Shown in pieces: positions 1 to 9,133 of a DNA stretch of 64,000 nt (positions are counted from its first letter, which is position 1; each line of letters begins with the position of its first letter). The DNA is from Corynebacterium atypicum. Its GTDB lineage: Bacteria; Actinomycetota; Actinomycetes; Mycobacteriales; Mycobacteriaceae. Below the pieces are notes generated by a model that saw only the letters and a list, made by a program, of their open reading frames with translations, did not search any database and had not been told where the DNA came from. The stretch is from positions 1,479,784 to 1,543,783 of the forward strand of contig NZ_CP008944.1 of NCBI RefSeq assembly GCF_000732945.1. Direction: 5' to 3'. A program made the translations under genes and the position numbers.

Positions 1-501
1 ACCGACGTCTTCTGGGGCGACCTGGACATCCTGCTTCTGGATCTGCCGCCCGGAACCGGCGACGTAGCCATCTCGATCGCCCAGCTCATCCCCACCGCCG
101 AGCTCATCGTGGTAACCACGCCGCAGGCTGCGGCGGCCGAGGTCGCAGAACGCGCCGGCTCGATCAGCCAGCAGACCCGCCAGCGGATCGCCGGGGTCGT
201 GGAGAACATGTCCGCCATGGTGCTTCCCGACGGCACGACGATGGATATCTTCGGCACGGGCGGCGGCCAGCAGGTTGCAGACAATCTCAGCGTGCTGACC
301 GACTCGACCGTCGAGTTGCTCGGCCAGGTGCCGCTGGACCCGCAGCTGCGCATCACCGGCGACGCCGGGACCCCCGTGGTGCTTGCGGCACCCGAATCGC
401 CGGCCGCCCAGGCCTTCGAGAATCTTGCCCAGAAGCTCGCCGTGCGCAAGGACTCGCTCGCCGGGCGTCGCCTCGGGCTCGGGGTCACCGGCCAGAGCTA
501 G
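1..501 (+). CDS. mrp: Mrp/NBP35-family P-loop ATPase, C-terminal part (5' end outside window)
   Basis: The reading frame is open from base 1, so the gene starts upstream of the window. The visible part is 166 residues. It begins at the Walker B segment (LLLDLPPGTGD) and continues through VVTTPQ and the GVVENMS stretch typical of the ApbC/Mrp family, then the loop ending in GQVPLDP. The family binds and transfers Fe-S clusters as a cytoplasmic MinD-like ATPase dimer. The P-loop and the N-terminal MIP18-like domain, if present, are not visible. The CxxC cluster-binding pair found in many Mrp proteins is not seen in this portion. It ends 16 bp from the convergent Nfu-like gene. An mrp gene near tatB and sigE is usual in corynebacteria, but here an iron-uptake block lies between them. 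Confidence 0.9.
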   Translation, partial: TDVFWGDLDILLLDLPPGTGDVAISIAQLIPTAELIVVTTPQAAAAEVAERAGSISQQTRQRIAGVVENMSAMVLPDGTTMDIFGTGGGQQVADNLSVLTDSTVELLGQVPLDPQLRITGDAGTPVVLAAPESPAAQAFENLAQKLAVRKDSLAGRRLGLGVTGQS

Positions 502-517
502 CGCCCCGATCAGCGGG

Positions 518-1051
518 TCATCCGACCCGGCGCACCTCGCGCGACCAGGGGCACCGAGCTGCGACGAGGTGCTGGAAGCGCGCCTTCATCGTGATGACGG
601 CCGCCGTGCATTCGGCGCACTCGCCGGCGAGGCGGACATCCACGACGCCCTCGTGAACGCCCACGACATCAAAGCGCCCGCCGTGGCTGGAAAGCAGCTT
701 GCCCAGGCGCACCTCGGCGACGTCCCGGGCGGCGAGCGCAAGCACCGCGTCGTCGTCAAGCAACTCTCCGCCGCCGTTGTCCACCTGCCAGCGCTGCGGC
801 AGCGCCAGCGCATCCATCAACGCCGCACGCACCCGCTGGCCCTCTTCGCGCCAGGAGCGCCCAGCGCCCAGGGTGGTCTCGACCGCGCTGGGCGAGGCTA
901 CGGCCTCTTCGAGTACCCCGGTGTCCAGCAGCTCTTGGAAAAGCGCCGGCGCCCGGGTGACCCGGCCCATGACGCGCAGCTGGCCGTCCGGGATCACCCA
1001 GCGCAGCGTGCGCGGGTCGCCGGTCGACTCGGGATGGGTGGGTACCAACAT
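518..1051 (-). CDS. Nfu/NifU-like Fe-S scaffold protein
   Basis: 177 residues. Residues about 4-95 resemble the Nfu N-terminal domain: HPESTGDPRTLRWVIPDG is a divergent form of the TPNPxTLKF signature. The C-terminal third resembles the NifU C-terminal domain, with the cluster-binding CxxC in GECAECTAAVITMKARF. The family carries or assembles [4Fe-4S] clusters in the cytoplasm. The gene starts 10 bp after feoB on the same strand, so it is probably the third gene of a feoA-feoB-nfu operon. That would place an Fe-S maturation function under the same control as Fe(II) import. The divergent N-terminal signature is the main uncertainty; the CxxC segment is clear. Confidence 0.75.
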   Translation of the reverse strand: MLVPTHPESTGDPRTLRWVIPDGQLRVMGRVTRAPALFQELLDTGVLEEAVASPSAVETTLGAGRSWREEGQRVRAALMDALALPQRWQVDNGGGELLDDDAVLALAARDVAEVRLGKLLSSHGGRFDVVGVHEGVVDVRLAGECAECTAAVITMKARFQHLVAARCPWSREVRRVG

Positions 1052-1061
1052 TCGCCGTCTC

Positions 1062-3224
1062 CTAACCTGTAAACATCGCGACGACGGTGTGCACGAGCGC
1101 CCCGCAGCCCCAGGCCAACGCGAACATGTAGGTGTAGGCGATCACCGGCCACTTCCAGGTGCCCGTCTCCCGCCGCATCGCGCCGGCGGTGGCCATGCAC
1201 TGCATGGCGAAGACGAAGAAGGCCAAGACCGCGGCGATGCTCGCCGGGTTAAACAGCGGGTCGCCGGCCTTGTGGAAGAACGTGTCGTGGCCATAAGTCA
1301 TGGCCTCCAACTGGGCCACCGGCTCCTCCGGATCTTCCGCCGCGGCTATCTGGCCCAGCGTGGCCACGAAGGTCTCACGCGCGGCGAGCGAAGACAAAAT
1401 CCCCACGTTCATCCGCCAGTCAAAGCCCAGCGGAGCAAACACCGGCTCGATCGCTTTGCCCACCGTCGCGGCCACCGAGTGGTCCATGGTGAACGAGGTC
1501 TTGCGGGCTTCCAACATGCTCTCGAGTTCGGCCGGATCGCGCACGGGCTCACCCTCGTCGTCAAGCACCCGCGAACGTGCCGGGTCCTCCACCGCCGCGG
1601 CCACCGACTGGCACTGCGGATCCGCGGCACAGGCAGCGGCAAACTCGTCGTCGCTGCGCAGCGGAACGTTGAGGAGCACCCACAGGATCGCCGTGGTGGC
1701 CAGGATGATCGTGCCTGCCTTCTTCAGAAAGCCCTTGCAGGCGTCCCAGACCATGATGCCCACCGTCTTTGCCCGCGGCAGCCGGTACGGTGGGATCTCC
1801 ATGTAGAACGGCAGGAGCAGCCCACCGCGATCGGTGATCTTCTTGACTACCCACGCGACCGTCATCGCCGCCACCGCGCCGGCCACATACAGGCCGAACA
1901 TGACGATCCCGGCCGTGCTAAACGGGCCCACCTGGGAGCCGTCCGGAACAAGCAGACCGACCATGATGATGTAGACGGGCAGCCGCGCCGAACACGTCAT
2001 CAACGGCGCCGCCATCATCGTGGCCAGCCGATCCTTGGCATCCGGCAGGGTCCGCGTGGCCATCACCCCCGGAATAGCGCAAGCCACCGAGGACAACATC
2101 GCCACGAACGCCCGGCCTTCCAGTCCGGCCTTAGCCATGACCCGGTCCATGAGGAAGGCGGCGCGCGCCATGTAGCCCACGGACTCGAGCAGCGAAATCA
2201 ACAGGAACATGATGGCGATCTGCGGGAAGAAGCTCAACACCGCCCCCACGCCGCCGACGATGCCGTCGCCGATTAGCCCGGCCGCCAGCGGAGCGGCGTC
2301 GTCAAGCGCCGTGTGCACGGCGCCGGTGGCCCAGGAGAAGAATTCCTCTAGCACCGCCTTGAATGGCTCCGCCCAGGCGAAGATCGCCTGGAAGAACAGG
2401 AACATCACGCCCAGGAAAACCAGGGACCCCCACAGTGAGTGGAGCAGGACGCTGTCCAACTTGCGGGTGACGGGGTCCTCGCGCGGAGGACGGTAGTCAG
2501 CCGCCTGCAGCACGGAGACCGTCCAGCTTGCCCGTTCAGCGGCGTCGGTCGGCGGGGTCAAGGGGGTCAGCTGCCACTCTTGCAGCCCGGCAAGCTTCGC
2601 CTTGAGCTCAGCGATGCCGACGCCGCGGTGGCCGATGACGCGGACTGCAGGAACGCCAAGGGCCTGCCCGAAGGCCTCGACGTCCAGCCCGCCGCCGCGC
2701 CGAGCGAGCTCGTCGGTCATGGTCACCGCCACGCAGGTGGGAAGGCCCACCGCTAGCGTTTCCGCGACCAGGTTCATCGACCGACGCAGCGTGGTGGAGT
2801 CCACCACCAAGACCACTGCGTCGGGCCGGTCAACGCCGGCCTGCTCGCCGCTCAAGACGGCCCGGACGATCTCCTCGTCCGGGCTGATCGGAGAAAGCGA
2901 ATATGTGCCAGGAAGATCTTCAATGGTCAACGCCATCGCGTCCACCACGCAGGTCCCCCGAGAGCGCGTGACCGTTACCCCGGGGTAGTTTCCCGTCTTG
3001 GCGTGCATCCCGGTCAGCGCGTTGTACACGCAGGTCTTTCCAGCATTTGGGCTGCCCACCAGGGCAACCGTGGGCGCGTCCGGGTGGATTGGGCCACTGG
3101 CCTGGCCGCAGTGGCAGGAATCGTGGTCGTTTGCACATACAGCAGCGGCGCCGGAGCCGGACACTGACTCGGGCCGACCCGCCGAGTCCGAGGTGTGCGG
3201 AAGATGAGAGTGCTGTGTCATCAT
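1062..3224 (-). CDS. feoB: Ferrous iron transport protein B (GTPase-permease)
   Basis: 720 residues. The cytoplasmic G domain shows a P-loop GSPNAGKT (57-64), a G2 region NYPGVTVTRSRG and a G3 motif DLPGTYSL. At the G4 site it reads TMTD rather than NxxD. The rest is the polytopic membrane part, with the FeoB gate regions around SVGYMARAAFLMDR, SVACAIPGVMATR and GILSSLAARETFVATLGQ. FeoB imports Fe(II) across the cytoplasmic membrane. The first 50 residues form an extension that includes a Cys/His cluster, CANDHDSCHCG (30-40), which might bind metal. The ATG at 3224 lies 1 bp from the feoA stop, so translation is probably coupled; a second ATG follows directly. An iron-regulated operator lies upstream of feoA. 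Confidence 0.95.
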   Translation of the reverse strand: MMTQHSHLPHTSDSAGRPESVSGSGAAAVCANDHDSCHCGQASGPIHPDAPTVALVGSPNAGKTCVYNALTGMHAKTGNYPGVTVTRSRGTCVVDAMALTIEDLPGTYSLSPISPDEEIVRAVLSGEQAGVDRPDAVVLVVDSTTLRRSMNLVAETLAVGLPTCVAVTMTDELARRGGGLDVEAFGQALGVPAVRVIGHRGVGIAELKAKLAGLQEWQLTPLTPPTDAAERASWTVSVLQAADYRPPREDPVTRKLDSVLLHSLWGSLVFLGVMFLFFQAIFAWAEPFKAVLEEFFSWATGAVHTALDDAAPLAAGLIGDGIVGGVGAVLSFFPQIAIMFLLISLLESVGYMARAAFLMDRVMAKAGLEGRAFVAMLSSVACAIPGVMATRTLPDAKDRLATMMAAPLMTCSARLPVYIIMVGLLVPDGSQVGPFSTAGIVMFGLYVAGAVAAMTVAWVVKKITDRGGLLLPFYMEIPPYRLPRAKTVGIMVWDACKGFLKKAGTIILATTAILWVLLNVPLRSDDEFAAACAADPQCQSVAAAVEDPARSRVLDDEGEPVRDPAELESMLEARKTSFTMDHSVAATVGKAIEPVFAPLGFDWRMNVGILSSLAARETFVATLGQIAAAEDPEEPVAQLEAMTYGHDTFFHKAGDPLFNPASIAAVLAFFVFAMQCMATAGAMRRETGTWKWPVIAYTYMFALAWGCGALVHTVVAMFTG

Positions 3225-3225
3225 T

Positions 3226-3699
3226 TTACCTTCCTATGGTCTCGGCAGGTGTGCCGGCAGTTGCACCTGCGCCCGCGGCCGAATCTGACGCCGGCTGGTT
3301 AGGTTGGGCCGCTGCGTCCGGCTCGCCGCCGTGCGCCACCCGCCGGACCGCGATCATGCGGGCGTCGCGGGCGCGCAGGGCGACCTCGTAGTCAGCAACC
3401 CGGTATATCGTCGGGTCCCCCAGAGGCGCCCTACGCAGTGCCTCGACCTGACCGCCCGGGACAAAGCCCAGGTCAACAAGACGGTGCTGTAAGCGTTCCC
3501 GTTTGGTTTCCGGGTCGTTCGGGTCTTTTGCAGCCGGTCGTACGTCGGCGCCTACCCCACCCGTTTCCGCGGCGTGGGCCGCCTGTTCGATGATTCCGCG
3601 TTCGCCGGGGCGCAGGTCCGCGAGCGTGCACCCGGGCTGAGCACCTGGATGCGGCCTGGGACCGGCGTGCCGGGGCCGTGTAGATGATGACGTTTTCAT
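3226..3699 (-). CDS. feoA: Ferrous iron transport protein A (FeoA, SH3-like)
   Basis: 157 residues, about twice the length of a minimal FeoA. The core, roughly residues 24-120, has the FeoA pattern: TLADLRPGERGII, then RLVDLGFVPGGQVEALRRAPLGDPTIYRV, then YEVALRARDARMI. A low-complexity insert (about 42-65) and an Ala/Pro-rich tail of about 35 residues flank it. FeoA is a small cytoplasmic SH3-fold partner that modulates FeoB. The ATG at 3699 is preceded by GAGGTAA at good spacing. It is the first gene of the feoA-feoB-nfu operon. The N-terminal 23 residues are basic and Pro-rich, and I assign them no function. Confidence 0.9.
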   Translation of the reverse strand: MKTSSSTRPRHAGPRPHPGAQPGCTLADLRPGERGIIEQAAHAAETGGVGADVRPAAKDPNDPETKRERLQHRLVDLGFVPGGQVEALRRAPLGDPTIYRVADYEVALRARDARMIAVRRVAHGGEPDAAAQPNQPASDSAAGAGATAGTPAETIGR

Positions 3700-3730
3700 G
3701 TCTTACCTCGCCATTAGGTATGAGATAACA

Positions 3731-3751
3731 GAGATAAGGTTGCCTTATCTC
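3731..3751. promoter_or_regulatory. Palindromic operator upstream of feoA (probable iron-regulator site)
   Basis: A perfect inverted repeat with 9-bp arms, GAGATAAGG and CCTTATCTC, separated by TTG. It is centred about 40 bp upstream of the feoA start codon. A partial third copy of the arm (TGAGATAAC) lies directly beside it at 3721-3729. The core AAGGTTGCCTTA is reminiscent of the DtxR box (TWAGGTTAGSCTAACCTWA), although the match is imperfect. A DtxR/IdeR-type repressor is the expected controller of feo genes in this group. The palindrome is seen directly; the regulator is inferred. Confidence 0.6.
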
Positions 3752-3854
3752 ACCTCTAAAACATTACTCCTTCACCACCCAAAATTAAGCATTGCAAAGC
3801 TTAAGGGTACTTTGCCTGGGCTAAGCTACTTTTCGTTTGTCCGCCCTAGCCGGC

Positions 3855-4484
3855 CTAGATGATGTCATCCCAGGAAAAGCCACTCCCCAGCGTCGGGTCC
3901 TCCCCCGCACTCGCGCGGCTGCCCGCCCCCGGCCCGCCCGCTGCCCGCTGCGAGAACTCGTCTTGCTGTGCCCCCGCGGCGGCAGCGCCCGCGGCCCGTG
4001 CCCCTCGCGCCGAGGCGGATCCCAGCCGGCGTGTTTCCACCGTCTGCGGTCGCTGCGACTGCCCCGCCTGATCTTCCCGCGGTGGCTTAGCCGCGGACGT
4101 CTTCCCGCCCCGGTCGGCCGGCGCGCCCTCGTCGCGGGCCAACGACTCCCGGTAAGCCTGCCCCGCAGTGCCCCGGGACATGATCTTCTTCGGGTCGAAG
4201 GACTCGAGAAAATCGGCGTCGTCGTCAAACAGCGCGTGGGTCAGCGCCGCCTTCGGGCCCATCGCCCGCCAGCGGGCGACCTCCACGATCGGCTCCCGCA
4301 GCTGCTCAAACTCGGTGCCAAATTCCCCGCTCATCTCCTGTTTTGCATTGTTAATCGCCTTGCGTGCGGCGAAGATGGCGGCGCGGATATCCGTAATCAC
4401 CCCGGGCAGCCGCTCCGGGCCGATCACGATGAGCGCGACGAGGAGGACTACGAAGATCTCTAGCCAACCAATGCTTTGAAACAC
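3855..4484 (-). CDS. tatB: Sec-independent translocase subunit TatB
   Basis: 209 residues from the GTG at 4484, which gives the standard TatB N-terminus (FQSIGWLEIFVVLLVALIVIG). A single membrane helix is followed by the PERLPG hinge, an amphipathic helix and a long Ala/Gln/Arg-rich cytoplasmic tail. A frame upstream would add 11 residues that do not fit the family. TatB works with TatC in recognising twin-arginine precursors. The gene lies 10 bp downstream of the anti-sigma gene and belongs to the sigE-anti-sigma-tatB cluster. The tail, ending SGFSWDDII, is longer and of lower complexity than in E. coli TatB but usual for actinobacteria. Confidence 0.92.
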   Translation of the reverse strand: MFQSIGWLEIFVVLLVALIVIGPERLPGVITDIRAAIFAARKAINNAKQEMSGEFGTEFEQLREPIVEVARWRAMGPKAALTHALFDDDADFLESFDPKKIMSRGTAGQAYRESLARDEGAPADRGGKTSAAKPPREDQAGQSQRPQTVETRRLGSASARGARAAGAAAAGAQQDEFSQRAAGGPGAGSRASAGEDPTLGSGFSWDDII

Positions 4485-4494
4485 GCTCTTAAGC

Positions 4495-4962
4495 TTATCG
4501 CCTGCGGCGCACCGCACGGATCAGCGTCTCGACCCGGTCGATCAGACCCTCCGGCTGCGGAGTGGGCGTGTCTGCCGCCGAGGGGCCCTCCCCGCACCCG
4601 GACTCGGCGAACCCGGCCAACCGAGCTAGGAGCGCGGCGGGAATGGTGACCTCACTGTCGCCGTTCGACTCGTGGACCACGTCCGCCGTGCGGCGCTGGG
4701 CGCGCACCTCCCGGCGGCACTCCGGGCAGTGGACCAGGTGCACCCGAGCCCGGTGCAACGCGCCCGGGGTCAGCTCATCATCAACGAACGAGACGACGGC
4801 GTCCGGGCCCAGGTGGTCCACCGAATCGAACCGGGGCCGCCGGCGGGCGGTAGCAAGCTTCTGGCCTAGTTGAAAGACCATGCGCTCCGCTGCGCTTATC
4901 GCTTCAGTCTCGCCCCCGGTGGGTGTGCGCCGATCTTCAGGGGGCCCGTCACAGGCCTGCAT
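4495..4962 (-). CDS. cseE: Anti-sigma-E factor with zinc-binding zf-HC2 domain
   Basis: 155 residues, with no predicted membrane helix. The central part, DHLGPDAVVSFVDDELTPG, followed by H...HCPECRREV, is the zf-HC2 (ZAS-like) fold in which His and the two Cys of HCPEC coordinate zinc. It directly follows sigE on the same strand, as the anti-sigma gene cseE does in Corynebacterium and rseA in mycobacteria. It is therefore expected to hold SigE inactive until envelope or heat stress releases it. The start at 4962 is the first ATG; a second in-frame ATG at MVFQLGQKL would remove 27 poorly conserved residues. Confidence 0.85.
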   Translation of the reverse strand: MQACDGPPEDRRTPTGGETEAISAAERMVFQLGQKLATARRRPRFDSVDHLGPDAVVSFVDDELTPGALHRARVHLVHCPECRREVRAQRRTADVVHESNGDSEVTIPAALLARLAGFAESGCGEGPSAADTPTPQPEGLIDRVETLIRAVRRRR

Positions 4963-4999
4963 GCCCTCCAGGATACTTAACCGGCCGTCTCGACCCGGG

Positions 5000-5677
5000 C
5001 TAGCCCGCGGATGCCGGCAGCAGTAGCCGCGCCTCTTCGTCGGCTTTTGCAGCCTCGAGCAGACTCGCGCGCAGCTGCGAGCGGCCTCGGTGGATCCGCG
5101 AGCGCACCGTGCCCATCTTAAGGCCCAGCGTCTGCGCGATCTCGTCGTAGCTCATATCCGCGACGTCGCGAAGCACCACCGCCACGCGGAACTCCGGGCT
5201 CAGCGCGTCTAGCGCGCGCTGCAGCGCCGGGGTGAGATGGCGGATGTGGTAGGCCTCCTCTGGGGTGGGTACGTCGCCTTCGACTCGCTCGTAATCCTCC
5301 GGGAGCGCCTCCATCCGGATAGTGGCGCGGTGGCGCACCATATCCAAAAAGAGGTTGGTGGTAATCCGATGCAGCCACCCTCGAAACGCGCCCGCGCGGT
5401 AGCTTTTCAGCGACCGGAAAACTCGCATAAACGTCTCCTGGGTGAGGTCCTCCGCGTCGTGCTTATTGCCGGATAACCGGTAGGCCAGCCGGTACACGCT
5501 ATCACCGTGTTCAGCGACGAGCTCGGCCCACGAGGGCATATCGCCGCAGCCCGCATCGAACGCATCGGTGCCAGTCAGCTCCTCCGGCGCATCCTCCTGG
5601 GCAGCCGGACGCGCGCCGGCGGGGTGGCAGACGGAAAGCGGGCTCGTGGACTGGCGCGCACTCATAACGCTTATCAT
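5000..5677 (-). CDS. sigE: ECF RNA polymerase sigma factor SigE
   Basis: 225 residues. Region 2 is clear: [20 protein letters not shown], then FMRVFRSL and [15 protein letters not shown]. Region 4 follows: [19 protein letters not shown], then [22 protein letters not shown], which is the -35-binding helix-turn-helix. About 45 weakly conserved residues precede region 2, and the true start could be the second ATG at 5665. No strong ribosome-binding site precedes either one. SigE directs the surface and heat stress response. It heads the sigE-cseE-tatB cluster and is divergent from the O-methyltransferase, as in C. glutamicum. Confidence 0.93.
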   Translation of the reverse strand: MISVMSARQSTSPLSVCHPAGARPAAQEDAPEELTGTDAFDAGCGDMPSWAELVAEHGDSVYRLAYRLSGNKHDAEDLTQETFMRVFRSLKSYRAGAFRGWLHRITTNLFLDMVRHRATIRMEALPEDYERVEGDVPTPEEAYHIRHLTPALQRALDALSPEFRVAVVLRDVADMSYDEIAQTLGLKMGTVRSRIHRGRSQLRASLLEAAKADEEARLLLPASAG

Positions 5678-5779
5678 TACAAAAATTCTTCCAAAACGCC
5701 AGAACGCTCCGGCGCGGACGCCCTGCGCAATCTCACCGCACCCCCGCGCGCCTCGGTGAGCTCGCGTGCTTATTTCCTT

Positions 5780-6472
5780 ATGCTCAAAATTGTGAGTGAG
5801 ACTGCGAACGCTTCCCAGGCCGGCCTCAGCCAGTTCATCGAGGAGATCTCCGCGCCGCTGTCACCCGTGGCGGAGGTCGCCGAGGCTGCGCGCCGCGACG
5901 CTAACGAATACGAGCTGCCCGTGCCCGACGAGCAGACGGGCCGGCTCATCGCCACGCTCGCCGCCCGCGGCGCCAACCCGGAGGCAGGCGCGATCGTCGC
6001 CAGTCCCGCGGCCTCAATAGTCGGGCTTTACGTGCTCGAGGGGCTTACCGATTCCGCCGCCGTGACCTGCATCGACCCCGAGGCGGAACACACCCAGCGC
6101 GCCCGCAAGGCCGTACGGGAGGCCGGCTATCCGAGCGCCCGCGGCAGGTTCCTCACCGCACGCCCGCTGGAGGTACTCGGCCGCATGGCGCCCGGCGCCT
6201 ACCAGCTCGTCTTCGCCGATGTCTCGCCCGTCGACCTGACGGCATTCATCGACGCGGCCTGGCCCCTACTCGCCCCCGGAGGCTCACTGGTGATCGCAGA
6301 TATCCTGCTCGACGGCACGATCGCTAGCCCCTCGCGCACGGACAGGGCCACCAAAGCCGCCCGGGAGGCGGTCGAGCACCTCCAAGAAATGGCGCAGGAC
6401 CCGCACGTGCGGGCCCTGGTCACCTACCTGCCGCTGGGCGCCGGCCTGGCGATCGCAACCAAGCGCGGCTAG
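5780..6472 (+). CDS. SAM-dependent O-methyltransferase (class I, methyltransferase_3 family)
   Basis: 230 residues from the ATG at 5780. The frame is open further upstream, but that part overlaps sigE and looks non-coding. The Rossmann core shows [16 protein letters not shown] in place of the usual glycine-rich motif I, then [22 protein letters not shown] (motif II acid), ARPLEVL, and [10 protein letters not shown] with a downstream [19 protein letters not shown], a typical caffeoyl-CoA/catechol O-methyltransferase pattern. The substrate is unknown. A gene of this type divergent from sigE is conserved in corynebacteria and mycobacteria. A GTG four codons in is an alternative start. Confidence 0.8.
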   Translation: MLKIVSETANASQAGLSQFIEEISAPLSPVAEVAEAARRDANEYELPVPDEQTGRLIATLAARGANPEAGAIVASPAASIVGLYVLEGLTDSAAVTCIDPEAEHTQRARKAVREAGYPSARGRFLTARPLEVLGRMAPGAYQLVFADVSPVDLTAFIDAAWPLLAPGGSLVIADILLDGTIASPSRTDRATKAAREAVEHLQEMAQDPHVRALVTYLPLGAGLAIATKRG

Positions 6473-6475
6473 CCC

Positions 6476-7702
6476 CTAGACCACCGAGTTTTTTCCTACT
6501 ACCACCACGCCGCCGGCGGAAATAGTGAAGCGAGACTCGTCGCGCTCGCGGTCGACGCCGATGATCTCGCCGTCGCGGACATTGACGTTCTTGTCCAAGA
6601 TGGCGTGGCGAACGACGGCCCCCTTGCCCACGCGGACGCCCGGCATGAGCACCGAGCCTTCCACCGTGGCACCCTCGGCGACGTGCACGTTGCTGGACAG
6701 CACCGAATTGCGCACCGTCCCGCCCGAGATGATGGATCCCGATGCCACCATCGAAGACTGCGCGATCCCGCCCTGAACGAACTTCGCCGGCGGCAGGTTC
6801 GAATGCTCGGTGGAGTGGATCGGCCAGGCGTCGTTGTATAAGTTGAACACCGGGTGCACGGAAATGAGGTCCATGTGGGCCTCATAGAAGGCGTCGATGG
6901 TGCCGACGTCGCGCCAATAGCCGCGGTCGCGATCGGTGGCGCCAGGGACTTCGTTGCCCGAGAAGTCGTACACGTTCGCGTCGTCGCGCGACACGAAGGC
7001 CGGAATGATATCCCCGCCCATGTCGTGCTTAGACTCCTCGTTGTTTTCGTCCTCGAGCAGGCACTTGACCAACGCGTCCGCGGTAAAGATGTAGTTGCCC
7101 ATCGACGCGAAGGTCTGATCCGGGTCATCCGGGGTGCCCGGCGGATCGGCCGGCTTCTCCAGGAACTCCTTGATCGAGCCGTCCTCGTCTGCCTGGATGC
7201 AGCCGAAGGCAGTCGCCTCCTTGCGCGGCACTCGGATGCCGGCGACGGTGCAGCCCTTGCCTGAGGCAATGTGATCGTCGAGCATCTGGCTGACGTCCAT
7301 GCGATAGACGTGGTCCGCGCCGAGCACGATGACGTACTCCGGCTGCTCGTCATAAATCAGGTTCAGCGACTGCAGGATCGCGTCGGCCGACCCGGTAAAC
7401 CAACGCTTGCCCAGACGCTGCTGCGCCGGGACGGAGGCGATGTACTGGTCGATGGGGCCAGATAGCTGCCAGGCCTGAGAAATATGCCGGTCGAGGGAGT
7501 GCGACTTGTACTGGGTCAAGACGGCGATCTTCATGAAGCCGGCGTTGACTAGGTTAGACAGCACGAAGTCGATCAGGCGGTAGGTTCCGCCGAACGGGAC
7601 CGCGGGCTTGGCTCGGTCTTCTGTCAGGGGAAAGAGCCGCTTGCCCTCGCCGCCGGCAAGGACAATGCTCAAAACATTCGGTTGGCTTCTCACACCTACC
7701 AA
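6476..7702 (-). CDS. glgC: Glucose-1-phosphate adenylyltransferase
   Basis: 408 residues, the usual bacterial GlgC length. The N-terminal nucleotidyltransferase domain has the [11 protein letters not shown] signature, [18 protein letters not shown] and the active-site region [11 protein letters not shown]. The C-terminal left-handed beta-helix carries hexapeptide-like repeats ([36 protein letters not shown]). The enzyme makes ADP-glucose from glucose-1-phosphate and ATP, the committed step of bacterial glycogen synthesis. It is divergent from glgA across a 189-bp promoter region and ends 3 bp from the convergent O-methyltransferase. Confidence 0.96.
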   Translation of the reverse strand: MVGVRSQPNVLSIVLAGGEGKRLFPLTEDRAKPAVPFGGTYRLIDFVLSNLVNAGFMKIAVLTQYKSHSLDRHISQAWQLSGPIDQYIASVPAQQRLGKRWFTGSADAILQSLNLIYDEQPEYVIVLGADHVYRMDVSQMLDDHIASGKGCTVAGIRVPRKEATAFGCIQADEDGSIKEFLEKPADPPGTPDDPDQTFASMGNYIFTADALVKCLLEDENNEESKHDMGGDIIPAFVSRDDANVYDFSGNEVPGATDRDRGYWRDVGTIDAFYEAHMDLISVHPVFNLYNDAWPIHSTEHSNLPPAKFVQGGIAQSSMVASGSIISGGTVRNSVLSSNVHVAEGATVEGSVLMPGVRVGKGAVVRHAILDKNVNVRDGEIIGVDRERDESRFTISAGGVVVVGKNSVV

Positions 7703-7891
7703 TGTATGGAAATTTTGGTGCGCCCGCTTTCCCCAACCCCCGTTTCGGACTTAGACCACACCCACCACCACCTGCCGCACCCGGGCCAACGCACGGTCCG
7801 CGCACGGTTGCGGGCTTCAGCCACCCCCCAAAAGTCTTCCAGGCCAGCTTACCCAATGCACGCTGTCGCGGTCGCTTATACGCTGGTAGGC

Positions 7892-9088
7892 ATGACAGAG
7901 CTAACCCGAGTCGGGATGCTAACCCGCGAATACCCACCCGAGGTCTACGGCGGCGCTGGCGTCCACGTCACTGAATTGACCCGCTTCATGCGCGACATCG
8001 TGCCGGTCGACGTCCACTGCATGGGCGCCCCGCGGGACATGCCGGATACCTATGTCCACGGCGTGGACCCGGAGCTGAACGAGGCCAACCCGGCCATCAA
8101 GACGCTGTCGACGGGGCTGCGCATGGCCAACGCGGCCAGTGGCGTCGACGTGGTGCACTCGCACACCTGGTATTCCGGGCTGGGCGGCCACCTCGCCGCC
8201 CGGCTGTATGACATCCCGCACGTGGCCACCGCGCACTCGCTGGAACCGGACCGCCCATGGAAACGCGAGCAGCTCGGCGGCGGCTACAACGTCTCCTCGT
8301 GGTCAGAGAAGAACGCGATGGAAAACGCCGACGGCCTCATCGCCGTGTCGCAGAAGATGAAGGGCGCGATCCTCGAGGCCTATCCGGCGATCGACCCGGA
8401 CAAGATCCACGTCGTGCTCAACGGCATCGATACCGAGCGCTGGGCGCCGCGGCCAACTTTCGACGCCGCGGTCGAGGCCACCGGGTCCTCCGTGTTGCGG
8501 GAACTGGGCGTGGATCCCTCCCGGCCCATCGTCTCCTTCGTCGGCCGCATCACGCGCCAGAAGGGCGTGGAGCACCTGGTCAAGGCCGCCCGCGACTTCG
8601 ATCCGGCCATCCAGCTCGTGCTTTGCGCCGGCGCCCCGGACACCCCGGAGATCGCGGAGCGCACCCAGAAGCTGGTCGACGAGCTGCGCGCCGGGCGCGA
8701 CGGCGTCTTCTGGGTCTCTGAGATGCTCGCCCAGGACAAGATCCAAGAGATCGAGTCGGCCTCCGACGTCTTCGTCTGCCCGTCCATCTACGAGCCGCTG
8801 GGCATCGTGAACCTGGAGGCGATGGCCTGCGGCACCGCCGTGGTGGCCTCGAACGTCGGCGGCATCCCAGAGGTGGTCGTGGACGGCGAGACGGGCCTTC
8901 TGGTGCCGTATGACGCAGCCGACGCCCAGGGATTCGAGCGGGGACTCGCCGAGGCGGTGAACGAGGTGGTCGCCGACCCGGAGCGCACCAAGGCCTTCGG
9001 TAAGGCTGGTCGCGAGCGGGCGATCAGCGAGTTCTCTTGGGCCACGATCGCCCAGCTGACGGTGGACGTGTATAAGTCGCTGCTCTAG
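7892..9088 (+). CDS. glgA: Glycogen synthase (ADP-glucose transferring, GT4 type)
   Basis: 398 residues from the ATG at 7892, which gives the expected N-terminus (TELTRVGMLTREYPPEVYGG). The glycosyltransferase B fold is evident: YGGAGVHVTEL (acceptor and ADP-glucose loop), VVHSHTWYSGLGG, IAVSQKMKG, VGRITRQKGVEHLVKA, and the donor-binding FVCPSIYEPLGIVNLEAMACG with its EX7E pattern. This actinobacterial GlgA type belongs to the GT4-like group; in mycobacteria GlgM relatives instead make maltose-1-phosphate, so that activity cannot be excluded. Divergent glgC supports a role in glycogen synthesis. Confidence 0.9.
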   Translation: MTELTRVGMLTREYPPEVYGGAGVHVTELTRFMRDIVPVDVHCMGAPRDMPDTYVHGVDPELNEANPAIKTLSTGLRMANAASGVDVVHSHTWYSGLGGHLAARLYDIPHVATAHSLEPDRPWKREQLGGGYNVSSWSEKNAMENADGLIAVSQKMKGAILEAYPAIDPDKIHVVLNGIDTERWAPRPTFDAAVEATGSSVLRELGVDPSRPIVSFVGRITRQKGVEHLVKAARDFDPAIQLVLCAGAPDTPEIAERTQKLVDELRAGRDGVFWVSEMLAQDKIQEIESASDVFVCPSIYEPLGIVNLEAMACGTAVVASNVGGIPEVVVDGETGLLVPYDAADAQGFERGLAEAVNEVVADPERTKAFGKAGRERAISEFSWATIAQLTVDVYKSLL

Positions 9089-9133
9089 GGAAGCACTCCG
9101 GGCGCCGCTGGGGCGTGGCTTAGGCTAAAAGGC

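Noticed and set aside
699..2276. Long + strand open frame of 525 codons opposite feoB
   Set aside because: It is the shadow of a high-GC coding region on the other strand. It has no recognisable motif, and its Arg/His/Gly-rich composition is typical of antisense frames.
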